From NCBI GenBank assembly GCA_016713505.1, contig JADJPA010000001.1:1931001-1995000 (forward strand): a stretch of DNA of 64,000 bases, read 5' to 3'. The notes beneath the pieces are model-generated. The model was not told the origin of the DNA. It saw only the letters and a list, made by a program, of their open reading frames with translations, and did no database searches. Both the position numbers and the translations under genes were made by a program. The DNA comes from Candidatus Competibacteraceae bacterium (GTDB taxonomy: Bacteria > Pseudomonadota > Gammaproteobacteria > Competibacterales > Competibacteraceae). Numbering within the stretch: the stretch's first letter is position 1; every line of letters begins with the position of its first letter. This document shows, in pieces, positions 10,708-20,228 of the stretch.

Positions 10708-10736
10708 TTGACCTCTTTCTACAGCTATAATAATAA
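10708..10736 (+). promoter_or_regulatory. Possible promoter upstream of the YbaK-HDOD gene
   Basis: A TTGACC at 10708-10713 and a perfect TATAAT at 10726-10731 lie in an AT-rich stretch 50 bases before the chosen ATG. The spacing between them is only 12 bases; a weaker TTAATA at 10702 gives 18. The -10 box is convincing, the -35 is not. Confidence 0.4.
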
Positions 10737-10779
10737 CGTTACGTCTGGCTGTTCAAAATTCCGCGACTTGGATATTGCC

Positions 10780-12198
10780 ATGAACCTTCCCGACTCCGTT
10801 CGGAGTTATCTGGACCGGCAGCAGTTTCCCTATAAGCTGATTCCTTATCCGTCCAACGAGGCCCTGGGCCAAGTGGCGGAAAGGCTCGACATACCCACCC
10901 GTCGGCTCGTGCGCGCGGTCCTGCTGCAAGATAAAAACGAACTGCTGATGGCGATTCTGCCTTACAGCCATCTGCTGGATTTCTCATTGCTTTGCCAGTT
11001 GCGGGACTTTGAGCTGGAACCGCTGTACGGGGCCGAAACGCTAAACTTTTTTCAGACTCGCGGCTGCAAGGGAGATTCTCGGCCCCCCTTACCCGCCGCG
11101 TTCGGCATTTCCGCGCTGGTCGATACCAGCCTGCCTGGCGAGGGGGAGATTTTTTTTGAAAGCGGTAGCAGCGATTGTCTCGTCAACATGGCAGCCAGCG
11201 ACTTCGGCCACCTGCTGGCTCAAGCTCGCTGGGGGCAATTTGCGATTCCGGCCGAAGATCTGGATTTTCTGACCAACCAACAGACGCTCACGCCTCAAAA
11301 CCTGAACAGCCTGACCAACCGCTATACACCGGCACCCACGCGGGCTGGCTTGGAATCCATCACCGAATTACCGACCGTGCCCCAAACCGTACAACAGCTG
11401 CTGGCGCTGCGCGCCGAGGCAACCCCTTCAACCCAGGATATCATCCGACTCGCCGAACAGAACGCCAGCTGCGCCGCCCAGCTCGTCTACTGGGCGCGCG
11501 CGCCGCTGCACGGCTTTCACGGCCCGGTGGATTCGCTGGAGACCGCCGTCGAGCGGGTCTTGGGACCAGACCGCACGCTCGCTCTTTTACTGGGTTCCAG
11601 CATGGCTCAAACCTTCCGTATGCCGGCGGGCGGTCCGGTCGGCTTGCAGGCGGTTTGGCAGCACAGCATCTACTGCGCCGCGCTCGTCGGCGAACTGGTC
11701 AAGCTTCTTCCCGATCCGCCCTGCGTGAATCCGGGCTTGGCCTATCTCAGCGGGTTGTTGCACGATTTCGGTTATCTGGTGCTGGCGCATGTCCTGCCGG
11801 CCCGCCTCTATCTGCTCAACCGCTTTCTCGCCGTCAACCGGCATGTCCCGATCAACGATGCGGAGCGCTATGTCATGGGCGTCGAGCACGGCCATATCGG
11901 CGCCTGGTTGATGCAGTCCTGGAACCTGCCCGAAGAAGTGGTCTCGGCGGTGCGCTGGCATCACAGCGAGGAGGGTACCCATCCTTTCGCCGAATACTCC
12001 AATCTGGTGCTGATCGCCAATCGCCTGCTGCATTATGTCGGCTTGGGCGAGGAACATAACAACCGGCTCCCCGCGCTGGCCATGTTCACGCTCGGCATCA
12101 CCCGCGAACAGGCGCTGGCGGCGGTGGGCCAAGTCCATGCCAGCATGGCGGAATTGGATACGCTGTGCGCGGTGTTACCTCTGCCTAAAGAGACCTGA
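10780..12198 (+). CDS. YbaK-like domain fused to HDOD signalling domain
   Basis: A 472-residue protein from ATG 10780. An upstream in-frame TTG at 10708 lies in the promoter-like region and is not favoured. Residues about 1-160 resemble the YbaK/ProRS-associated aminoacyl-tRNA deacylase fold, and from about 195 (ELPTVPQTVQQLLALR) the protein is an HDOD domain, which is related to HD hydrolases but often lacks catalysis and acts in signalling. This fusion is known in gammaproteobacteria; its role is unclear. The gene is separate from the argS cluster and converges on speA. Confidence 0.85.
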   Translation: MNLPDSVRSYLDRQQFPYKLIPYPSNEALGQVAERLDIPTRRLVRAVLLQDKNELLMAILPYSHLLDFSLLCQLRDFELEPLYGAETLNFFQTRGCKGDSRPPLPAAFGISALVDTSLPGEGEIFFESGSSDCLVNMAASDFGHLLAQARWGQFAIPAEDLDFLTNQQTLTPQNLNSLTNRYTPAPTRAGLESITELPTVPQTVQQLLALRAEATPSTQDIIRLAEQNASCAAQLVYWARAPLHGFHGPVDSLETAVERVLGPDRTLALLLGSSMAQTFRMPAGGPVGLQAVWQHSIYCAALVGELVKLLPDPPCVNPGLAYLSGLLHDFGYLVLAHVLPARLYLLNRFLAVNRHVPINDAERYVMGVEHGHIGAWLMQSWNLPEEVVSAVRWHHSEEGTHPFAEYSNLVLIANRLLHYVGLGEEHNNRLPALAMFTLGITREQALAAVGQVHASMAELDTLCAVLPLPKET

Positions 12199-12241
12199 GC
12201 GCCCGTCTCCGCGCCTCCATCAAGGCAAGGCATAAGGGCTA

Positions 12242-12267
12242 CCGCAGCCGCTGTTCAGCGGTTGCGG
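12242..12267. terminator. Hairpin between convergent genes
   Basis: CCGCAGCCGCT (12242-12252) pairs over 11 positions, one of them a wobble, with AGCGGTTGCGG (12257-12267) around the loop GTTC. It sits midway between the stops of the HDOD gene and speA. There is no T-run, so it may be a shared attenuating structure rather than a classical terminator. Confidence 0.5.
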
Positions 12268-12277
12268 CCACCCGATC

Positions 12278-14182
12278 TCAGGGCTCCAGATAAGTGGAGC
12301 CGGCCAGCCCGCTGGCCAGCTCCGCCAGATGAGCCCGCCGTCGGTCTGGATCGAGCGCGGCGGCCTCGATCTTTTCGCGATAGGCCGCCAGCAGTGCTTC
12401 CGGCTCGAAACGCAGGTAGCGCAACAGGTCGGCTACCGTATCGCCCTGCGCCGGCTCGACCAGGCGATGGCCACTTTCAATCAGCTCCACGTTGATCGAA
12501 GCCGTATCGCCGAACAGATTGTGCATATCGCCAAGAATCTCTTGATAGGCTCCCAGCAAAAAAATCCCCAGCAAATACGGTTCGCCGGCCTGATACGGCG
12601 GCAGCGGCAACGTGCTCTCCACTCCTTCGCGGTCGGCGTAGCGCTCGATACAGCCGTCGGAATCGCAGGTCAGATCCTGGAGCACCGCTCGGCTGGCCGG
12701 CGCTTCGTTCAACCCTTGCAGCGGCAAGATCGGGAAAATTTGCTCCAGCGCCCAGACATCCGGCGTCGATTGAAAGACCGAAAAATTCAGGAACAGCTTT
12801 TCCGCCAATTTATCGTTCAGTTGGTCCAGCAATTCGCGATGCGCGCGGGCGGTGGGATTCAATAACGGTCGCAGCTTGCGGCAAATGGCGAAATAGAGTT
12901 GCTCGGCGCGGGCCCGCTGCTCCAACCGCAACACGCCGTGCAGGTACAAGTCCCGCGCCTCCGCCAGCCAGTGAGCGGCATTGTGATAAGCCTCGACCGC
13001 CGAGCCGCGCGAGACGCTCTGATAGGCCTTCCAAAACTGATGCAGCAGCAGCGGATCGCCAGCGCCCGGCGCGGGCGGCAACTGACCGCCAGGCATCGGT
13101 TCGTGGTCGATGACTTCGGTGATCAGCAGCGCGTGGTGGGCGGTCAGCGCCCGACCGGATTCGCTGATGAGCTGTGGATGCGGCAAGCTCGCTTCGACGC
13201 AGGCTTCCCACAGCGCGTGCACGACGTTGTTGGCGTATTCCCGCACGCTGTAGTTCATCGAGCAAGCGCCGCGCGAGCCGGTACCCTCGTAATCCACCCC
13301 CAAACCGCCGCCGACATCCACCCATTGCAGGCGAGCGCCCAAGCGCCACAGATCGGCGTAATAGCGTCCCACTTCTTGCAAGCCGCGCCGGATGTCATGG
13401 ATGTTGGCGATCTGCGAGCCCAGATGCGCGTGCAGCAATACCAACTGCTCCAGCATTCCCCGTTCGCGCAACCGCCGCATCGCCTCCAGCACCTGACTGG
13501 CCGACAAGCCGAACTTGGATTTCTCGCCGCCGGTGTTCTGCCAGTTGCCGGCTCCGATGGACGCCAGCCGCACCCGCATTCCCAGTTGCGGCGCGACGCC
13601 AAGCCGGCTGGCTTCCTCGATGATCAATCCTAATTCGGAGAGTTTTTCGATGACGATGAACAGGTTGAGCCCCAACTGCCGGCCGATCAGAGCCAGCCGG
13701 ATGTATTCCCGATCTTTATAGCCGTTGCAGACCACCACGCCGCCGGATGGCGACAAGGCCAGCACCGCCAGCAGCTCCGGCTTGCTGCCCGCTTCCAGCC
13801 CGACCCGCGCGCCGCCGTGCCGGACGATCTCGCCAACCACCCGCCGCTGCTGGTTGACCTTGATCGGATAGACGGCGGTGTAGCGACCCTGATAATTCAG
13901 TTCGGCAATGGCGGCGGTGAAGGCGTCGCACAGGGTATCGACCCGGTCGTGCAAGATGTGGCTGAAGCGGACCAGCACCGGCAAGCCGTAGCCCAAAGCG
14001 CGCGCGTCTTCGGCCAAAACCGCCAGATCGACCCCCGGATGGCTCGGCCAGCGCGGCGACCGCGCCCGCACCCGGCCGGCCTCGTCAATGTCGAAGTAGC
14101 CGCCGCCCCAACGGGCGGTGTTGTATACTTCGCGCGCCTGGGCCACGGTCCAGGTCGGCGGTGGCTGCCGCTCGTCGTTCAC
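12278..14182 (-). CDS. speA: Biosynthetic arginine decarboxylase
   Basis: A PLP enzyme converting arginine to agmatine, the first step of the ADC route to putrescine. The 634-residue product matches SpeA (about 630-658). The N-terminus WTVAQAREVYNTARWGGGYF is typical. The PLP lysine is K108 in YPIKVNQ, and the C-terminal region carries LTCDSDGCIERYAD. It is divergent from speE with 32 bases between start codons, so the two polyamine genes share a very short control region. No agmatinase gene is seen in the window. Confidence 0.96.
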   Translation of the reverse strand: MNDERQPPPTWTVAQAREVYNTARWGGGYFDIDEAGRVRARSPRWPSHPGVDLAVLAEDARALGYGLPVLVRFSHILHDRVDTLCDAFTAAIAELNYQGRYTAVYPIKVNQQRRVVGEIVRHGGARVGLEAGSKPELLAVLALSPSGGVVVCNGYKDREYIRLALIGRQLGLNLFIVIEKLSELGLIIEEASRLGVAPQLGMRVRLASIGAGNWQNTGGEKSKFGLSASQVLEAMRRLRERGMLEQLVLLHAHLGSQIANIHDIRRGLQEVGRYYADLWRLGARLQWVDVGGGLGVDYEGTGSRGACSMNYSVREYANNVVHALWEACVEASLPHPQLISESGRALTAHHALLITEVIDHEPMPGGQLPPAPGAGDPLLLHQFWKAYQSVSRGSAVEAYHNAAHWLAEARDLYLHGVLRLEQRARAEQLYFAICRKLRPLLNPTARAHRELLDQLNDKLAEKLFLNFSVFQSTPDVWALEQIFPILPLQGLNEAPASRAVLQDLTCDSDGCIERYADREGVESTLPLPPYQAGEPYLLGIFLLGAYQEILGDMHNLFGDTASINVELIESGHRLVEPAQGDTVADLLRYLRFEPEALLAAYREKIEAAALDPDRRRAHLAELASGLAGSTYLEP

Positions 14183-14214
14183 TGCCGTTTATCCTCCGCA
14201 ACAAGGGTTCCGAC

Positions 14215-15075
14215 GTGACGCTGGATCATAGCTGGTTTTCCGAAATCCACCCCGCGACCGGCTCCGCCTTCTCGCTCAAGTTGGAAGGCAAGTTGCACGA
14301 CGTTTGGAGCCCGCACCAGCACATCGCCGTCTACGCCACCGCAGGGTTCGGTAACTTGCTGGTGATCGACGGCTACATCATGCTGACTTCTCGCGATAAT
14401 TTTTTGTATCACGAGATGATGGCGCACCCGGCGCTGTTCACGCATCCCAATCCCAGGCGGGTGTTGATCGTCGGCGGCGGCGACTGCGGCACGCTGCGGG
14501 AAGCGCTCAAGCATCCTGGTATCGAAACCGTCGTTCAGATCGACATCGACCGAGCCGTCACCGACGCCGCCGAGCGTTATTTCCCCGAACTGTGCGCGGC
14601 CAACGGCGATCCAAGGGCGCAACTGCGTTTCGATGACGGTCTGGCTTGGGTGAAAAATGCCGGGGCGGGTGCTTACGAGGTGATTATCGTCGACAGCACC
14701 GACCCGATCGGACCCGCCGAAGGATTGTTCGCCGAACCCTTTTTCCGCGACTGCCACCGGGCGCTGAGCGCGGACGGCGTGCTGGTCCAGCAGAGCGAAT
14801 CACCGCTGTTTCATCTCGACAGCATCCTGCTGCCGCTGCACCGGAACTTGCGCGCCGCCGGTTTCGCTGACACGCATACCCTGCATTTTCCGCAATGCGG
14901 CTATCCGTCCGGCTGGTGGAGCGCCACCCTCGCCCGCAAGGCCGGCCGGGTCGCCGACTTTCGCGAGGCGGACGCCGCCGCCAAAGCGTTCGCCACCGAC
15001 TACTACAACGCTGACATCCACCGCGCCGCGCTGGCCATCCCGGAATTCATGCGGCGGGCGCTGGCGGGACTTTGA
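14215..15075 (+). CDS. speE: Spermidine synthase (polyamine aminopropyltransferase)
   Basis: Transfers the aminopropyl group of decarboxylated SAM to putrescine. The product is 286 residues from GTG 14215, with AAGGG about nine bases upstream. Starting at 14161 would overlap speA and add a non-homologous stretch. Motifs include YHEMMAHPALF, the nucleotide-binding GGGDCGTLREAL, and the catalytic region VDSTDPIGPAEGLF. Divergent from speA, which supplies the same pathway. It converges on the PII gene at 15137. Confidence 0.95.
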   Translation: MTLDHSWFSEIHPATGSAFSLKLEGKLHDVWSPHQHIAVYATAGFGNLLVIDGYIMLTSRDNFLYHEMMAHPALFTHPNPRRVLIVGGGDCGTLREALKHPGIETVVQIDIDRAVTDAAERYFPELCAANGDPRAQLRFDDGLAWVKNAGAGAYEVIIVDSTDPIGPAEGLFAEPFFRDCHRALSADGVLVQQSESPLFHLDSILLPLHRNLRAAGFADTHTLHFPQCGYPSGWWSATLARKAGRVADFREADAAAKAFATDYYNADIHRAALAIPEFMRRALAGL

Positions 15076-15136
15076 GCGCTAAAAACGCGAGGCCGGCGCC
15101 GGCGGTTCCGCCTGTCGGCCGCGCCTCACGGCGCGC

Positions 15137-15484
<348 letters not shown>

Positions 15485-15601
15485 CTAGCGTTCGCTTGAT
15501 TCAAAGAAAGACTGGGCCGGACTATAACCGAAATCCGGCATCGCGTGCGATGTGTCGGAGGCGGACGGCCGAACTCCGCGACCGGCCGGCCGCCCTGACT
15601 G

Positions 15602-16966
15602 TCACAGGTTGTAGCCGCGTTCGTCGTGCAACGCGATATCCAGACCTTCGGTTTCCTGCTCTTCGGTCACTCGCAATCCGACCAGCACATCCACGATCTT
15701 AAGCAAGATATAACTTAAAACAGCGGTATAAAGGAGCGTGAAGGTGGCGCCCTTGAACTGCGCGAGCAGTTGATCGGCCAACGTCACGCCCTCGGCCAAG
15801 CCGACGCCGCCCATCATCTTGTCGGCGCCCAAGCCGGTCAGAATGGCGCCGATATAACCACCGACGGCGTGTACGCCGAACGCATCCAAGGAGTCATCGT
15901 AACCCAGCGCCCGCTTCAGCTTGGTGGAGGCCAAAAAACACACCGCGCCGGCCACCAACCCAATGAGCAACGCCCCCATCGGTCCGGCGGTGCCAGAAGC
16001 GGGCGTGATCGCCACCAGGCCGGCCACCGCGCCGGAGGCGATACCCAACGCGCTGGGTTTGCCGTGCGCCAGCCATTCTGAGAACATCCACGCCAGGGCC
16101 GCCATCGCCGTGGCGATCTGGGTGACCGCCATCGCCATTCCGGCGCTGCCGTTGGCCGCCACCGCGCTGCCGGCGTTGAAGCCGAACCAACCCACCCACA
16201 GCATCGAAGCGCCCATCAGGGTGAAGTTGAGGTTGTGCGGCGGCATCGCGGTGTGCGGAAAACCCTTGCGCTTGCCGACCACCAAACAGGCCACCAAACC
16301 CGCGACACCCGCGTTGATGTGGACGACCGTACCGCCGGCAAAATCCAATACCCCCCAATTGCTGCCGATCAGCGAACCCGCGCCGCCCCAGACCATGTGC
16401 GCGATCGGCAGATAAACGAAGGTCAGCCACAACCCTATGAACAGCAACAGTGCGGAGAACTTCATCCGCTCGGCGAAAGCGCCGACGATCAGCGCCGGGG
16501 TGATGATGGCGAAGGTCATTTGATAGGTCATGAACACCGTTTCCGGGATGGCGTTGGCCACCGTGCTCACCGGTTGCCACAAACTGTCGACGGTCACGCC
16601 GTTCAGGAAGGCTTTCGTCAAGGTGCCGACGAAGGAATTCAGGTTGATGGTACCCGCCGTCATACCGGTGGCATCGAACGCCACGCTGTAACCGTACAGC
16701 GCCCACAGCACCGTCACCAACGCGGTGATGGCAAAACATTGCATCATCACCGACAGCACGTTCTTGGCGCGCACCATGCCGGCGTAGAACAGCGACAGGC
16801 CGGGAATGGTCATGAACAATACCAGGGCGGTCGAGGTCAGCATCCAGGCGGTGTCGCCCGAATTCAGCTCCGGTTTGACGGCCTCTTGCGCCAGCGCCAG
16901 CGTCGGGGCCAGCGTCGCCAGCAACCCCAAACCGCCGTTTTTGACTACCTGCATCGCTCTGCTCAT
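15602..16966 (-). CDS. amtB: Ammonium transporter AmtB
   Basis: Inner-membrane ammonium channel of 454 residues, start ATG 16966 with GGAGA upstream. A signal peptide ends near PTLALAQ, as in E. coli AmtB. Eleven membrane segments follow. Typical motifs are GLSLFYAGMVRAKNVL, FAGGTVVHINAG (channel His) and DSLDAFGVHAVGGY (second channel His). It lies between two PII genes, one of which would act as its GlnK regulator by blocking the cytoplasmic exit. Expression is probably NtrC/sigma-54 dependent through the promoter upstream of glnK. Confidence 0.96.
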   Translation of the reverse strand: MSRAMQVVKNGGLGLLATLAPTLALAQEAVKPELNSGDTAWMLTSTALVLFMTIPGLSLFYAGMVRAKNVLSVMMQCFAITALVTVLWALYGYSVAFDATGMTAGTINLNSFVGTLTKAFLNGVTVDSLWQPVSTVANAIPETVFMTYQMTFAIITPALIVGAFAERMKFSALLLFIGLWLTFVYLPIAHMVWGGAGSLIGSNWGVLDFAGGTVVHINAGVAGLVACLVVGKRKGFPHTAMPPHNLNFTLMGASMLWVGWFGFNAGSAVAANGSAGMAMAVTQIATAMAALAWMFSEWLAHGKPSALGIASGAVAGLVAITPASGTAGPMGALLIGLVAGAVCFLASTKLKRALGYDDSLDAFGVHAVGGYIGAILTGLGADKMMGGVGLAEGVTLADQLLAQFKGATFTLLYTAVLSYILLKIVDVLVGLRVTEEQETEGLDIALHDERGYNL

Positions 16967-17015
16967 CGGGGGATGTCTCCAGTCATCGGTTAAACCAGTC
17001 AAATGCAGGATTGCT

Positions 17016-17522
<507 letters not shown>

Positions 17523-17582
17523 TTAAAGTTCCGCCATCTTTCGCACTCGTTGTAGCTCCAACCCGGCCCGCGCGCCGCGCCA

Positions 17583-17599
17583 TGCACTTATTTGGTGCA
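17583..17599. promoter_or_regulatory. NtrC-type enhancer site
   Basis: TGCACT-TATTT-GGTGCA is a 17-base dyad with one mismatch between arms and is close to the NtrC consensus TGCACC-N5-GGTGCA. It lies about 110 bases upstream of the -24 element at 17488, a normal enhancer distance. Confidence 0.8.
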
Positions 17600-17671
17600 A
17601 TAGATTGCCGTCCACAAACCGGAAAATCCCGTTAAACTAAAATTCACCATGCTGGATACTCTGGAGAAATC

Positions 17672-17974
17672 ATGATGATCGACCCCAAAACCTTCGACGA
17701 TCTGGCCAAACGCTTTACCGAAGCCCTGCCGTCCAGCTTCCGCCAGTTCCAAGCAGACATGGAAAAGAACATCCATGCCGCCCTACAAGCCACCTTTAAC
17801 AAGCTGGATTTGGTGACGCGCGAGGAATTCGAGGTCCAGCAGGGCGTATTGGCCCGCACCCGCGCCAAGCTGGAGGAGTTGGAAAAACAGGTCGCGGAGC
17901 TGGAAGCGAAAGCCAGCATCGGCAAACGGCGCAAAAGTGCTGAAAAATCGGGCGAAACCGAAGGTGATGGTTGA
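17672..17974 (+). CDS. ubiK: Ubiquinone biosynthesis accessory factor UbiK
   Basis: A 100-residue protein of the BMFP/DUF526 (YqiC) family. The sequence MMIDPKTFDDLAKRFTEALP followed by DLVTREEFEVQ and a C-terminal coiled coil (ARTRAKLEELEKQVAELEAK) is diagnostic. UbiK binds UbiJ and lipids and supports aerobic ubiquinone assembly. The start is ATG 17672 or the adjacent ATG 17675, which has better spacing from GGAG at 17663. Position next to comM and the amtB block matches synteny in Pseudomonas. Confidence 0.92.
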   Translation: MMIDPKTFDDLAKRFTEALPSSFRQFQADMEKNIHAALQATFNKLDLVTREEFEVQQGVLARTRAKLEELEKQVAELEAKASIGKRRKSAEKSGETEGDG

Positions 17975-18035
17975 TCCACCCCCCATGCGCCCCACCGCGC
18001 GGCCAGCCGTTCGCTCTCTGGAGCGCCCATCACAC

Positions 18036-18052
18036 CGCACTAAATGAGTGCA
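18036..18052. repeat. 17-base perfect-arm dyad upstream of comM
   Basis: CGCACT-AAATG-AGTGCA has perfect five-base arms (GCACT/AGTGC) with the same 6-5-6 geometry as an NtrC site. It lies between ubiK and comM, over 540 bases from the sigma-54 promoter. It could be a second NtrC-like or another operator; function unknown. Confidence 0.35.
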
Positions 18053-18128
18053 ATGCGCTGCTGGCGGCGACCCGCCGAGCGCGGCGATCCAAGAAGTGCC
18101 GGCCCGGCGGACGCACCACAGGCTCCCC

Positions 18129-19640
18129 ATGTCCCTCGCCATCGTTTATACCCGCGCTCAGGTCGGCATCCACGCGCCGCTGGTGAGCGTGGAGGTGCAT
18201 TTGTCGGCCGGCTTGCCGGGGCTGTTCATCGTCGGTTTGCCGGAAGCGGCCGTCAAGGAAAGCAAGGATCGAGTTCGAGGCGCGTTGCTGAACAGCCAGC
18301 TCGAATTCCCCAGCCGCCGCATCACCATCAATCTGGCCCCGGCCGATCTGCCCAAGGAAGGCGGTCGCTTCGATCTACCCATCGCGCTCGGCATTCTGGC
18401 CGCTTCGGGACAAATCGACCGGGAGCGTTTGAAACAGTACGAATTTCTCGGCGAGCTGGCCTTGGGCGGCGAACTGCGCTCCGTGCGTGGGGTGCTGCCG
18501 GCTGCCTTGGCCTGCCGCGCTGCCGGACGAACGCTGCTGGTGCCGCACGACAATACCGCCGAAGCGACGCTGGTCAGCACTGTGGCCGTGCTGGGCGCGG
18601 CCCATCTGCTGGAGGTTTGCCGTCATCTGGCGACCGGAACCGCCCTGCAACCGCCCGCCGCTCGGCCCCAGCCGACGCCGGAACCCGTTCTGGAGCGCGA
18701 TCTCAGTGAGGTGCGCGGCCAGCACCATGCCAAGCGCGCTCTGGAAATCGCCGCCGCCGGCGGTCACAACCTGCTGCTGATCGGTCCGCCCGGCACCGGC
18801 AAGACCATGCTGGCCAGCCGGCTACCGGGCATCCTGCCGCCGCTGAGCGAAGCGGAAGCGCTGGAAACCGCCGCCATCGCTTCGGTCAGCGCGCAAGGAC
18901 TGGATTTGGCGCAATGGGGTATTCGACCCTTTAGAGCACCCCATCACACTGCGTCGGCGGTGGCGTTGGTCGGGGGCGGCAGCCAGCCGCGACCCGGCGA
19001 AATTTCGCTGGCCCACCACGGCGTGCTGTTTCTCGATGAGCTGCCAGAGTACGACCGGCATGTGCTGGAGGTGCTGCGCGAACCGTTGGAATCGGGACGA
19101 ATCACCATCTCCCGCGCCGCCCGCCAAGCTGATTTTCCCGCGCGCTTTCAACTGGTGGCGGCCATGAATCCCTGCCCGTGCGGCTATCTGGGCGACAGCG
19201 AGCGGCGTTGCGCCTGCGGGCCGGAACAGATTCGCCGTTACCGGGGGCGGATTTCGGGGCCGTTGGCGGACCGGATCGACCTGCATATCGAGGTGCCGCG
19301 CCTGGCTCACCGGGTGTTGCGCGGCGAGACGCCCGAGGAAACCAGCGCCACGGTGCGCGCCCGCGTCCGCGCCGCCCGCGACCGGCAACTGCACCGCGCC
19401 AACAAGCCCAACAGCGCCCTGAAAACCCGCGAGATCGAACGCTACTGCACGCTGGGCGAGGGCGATCACCGCTTGCTGGAACAGGCGCTGGAACGATTGG
19501 GGCTGTCGCCGCGCGCCTATCACCGCATCCTCAAAGTCGCCCGCACCATCGCCGATCTAGCCGGCAGCGAAGACATCCGAACCCCGCATCTCACCGAAGC
19601 GCTCAGCTACCGCGCGCTGGACCGAACGATCCTTCGCTGA
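18129..19640 (+). CDS. comM: YifB/ComM family AAA+ ATPase
   Basis: A Mg-chelatase-like AAA+ helicase of 503 residues. In competent bacteria ComM promotes branch migration during natural transformation; many non-competent species also carry it. Start ATG 18129 gives the family N-terminus MSLAIVYTRAQVGIHAP. An N-terminal Lon-like (ChlI) domain is followed by Walker A GPPGTGKT (219-226), Walker B FLDELPEY, and a cysteine-containing region (NPCPCGYLG, RRCACG). The longer frame from 18048 has no homologous N-terminus. Confidence 0.94.
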   Translation: MSLAIVYTRAQVGIHAPLVSVEVHLSAGLPGLFIVGLPEAAVKESKDRVRGALLNSQLEFPSRRITINLAPADLPKEGGRFDLPIALGILAASGQIDRERLKQYEFLGELALGGELRSVRGVLPAALACRAAGRTLLVPHDNTAEATLVSTVAVLGAAHLLEVCRHLATGTALQPPAARPQPTPEPVLERDLSEVRGQHHAKRALEIAAAGGHNLLLIGPPGTGKTMLASRLPGILPPLSEAEALETAAIASVSAQGLDLAQWGIRPFRAPHHTASAVALVGGGSQPRPGEISLAHHGVLFLDELPEYDRHVLEVLREPLESGRITISRAARQADFPARFQLVAAMNPCPCGYLGDSERRCACGPEQIRRYRGRISGPLADRIDLHIEVPRLAHRVLRGETPEETSATVRARVRAARDRQLHRANKPNSALKTREIERYCTLGEGDHRLLEQALERLGLSPRAYHRILKVARTIADLAGSEDIRTPHLTEALSYRALDRTILR

Positions 19641-19686
19641 GATCGTCTACCCTATAGCCATCCGTCCTGTCACCAGTGAGAATGCC

Positions 19687-20181
19687 ATGCCACGCCACGC
19701 TAACTGTTTGCGGTCGAGTCCAGCAGCCCGGTTTGCTCGGCTGCGCCAGCGGTCGGGGTGGGGGCTGTTGGCGTTGCTCTGGATCGCCGCGTTCTCCGTG
19801 CAGGCCCAGGTTTCCGAAGCCAAGGTGGCGGCGCTGGTCGAGGCGTTGCGGCTGTCCGCGCCGGAGGCCAAGCCCGACGCCGGCCTGTACGGCGACTGGC
19901 AGGTCAAACCGGAAAATATCAAACGCTGGTCCAAGGTTTGTCTGAACCAGGAACTCAGCCCGGAACAGTTCGCCGCCGATCAAGCCTTGGCCCGTCAGGT
20001 GCTGGTTTGCGTGATGGACGGCGTGCTGCGCGATCAGTTCGCCGCCAGCGACCAAAACGAAATCGTCGCCGTACAACGCGCTGCCGCCTGGTGGCTGACC
20101 GGCGAACCAGAGCGCTATCGCAGCGACGGCGCTGACGCCTACACCCTGAAAGTGCTGGAAGCGTATTTACGGTTTTTGTGA
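19687..20181 (+). CDS. Secreted protein of unknown function
   Basis: A 164-residue protein not recognised. The first 40 residues are basic then hydrophobic (LLALLWIAAFSVQA) and end in a good signal peptidase site before QVSEAK, leaving about 124 mature residues. The mature part is mostly helical and Trp-containing, with two cysteines (VCLNQ and LVCVMD) that could form a disulfide in the periplasm. It follows comM by 46 bases and converges on the PP2C-like gene. No domain could be assigned. Confidence 0.7.
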   Translation: MPRHANCLRSSPAARFARLRQRSGWGLLALLWIAAFSVQAQVSEAKVAALVEALRLSAPEAKPDAGLYGDWQVKPENIKRWSKVCLNQELSPEQFAADQALARQVLVCVMDGVLRDQFAASDQNEIVAVQRAAAWWLTGEPERYRSDGADAYTLKVLEAYLRFL

Positions 20182-20194
20182 TGGCAACCGATCG

Positions 20195-20216
20195 GGCGGC
20201 TTTCGACGCAGCCGCC
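20195..20216. terminator. Hairpin between convergent genes
   Basis: GGCGGCT (20195-20201) pairs with AGCCGCC (20210-20216) around an eight-base loop, between the stop of the secreted protein gene and that of the PP2C-like gene. No T-run is present; weak terminator candidate. Confidence 0.35.
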
Positions 20217-20228
20217 ATCGCGCCCGGC

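Noticed and set aside
15500..15535. A separate sigma-54 promoter for the second PII gene
   Set aside because: A GG-N10-GC pattern exists on the minus strand, but no other consensus base matches.
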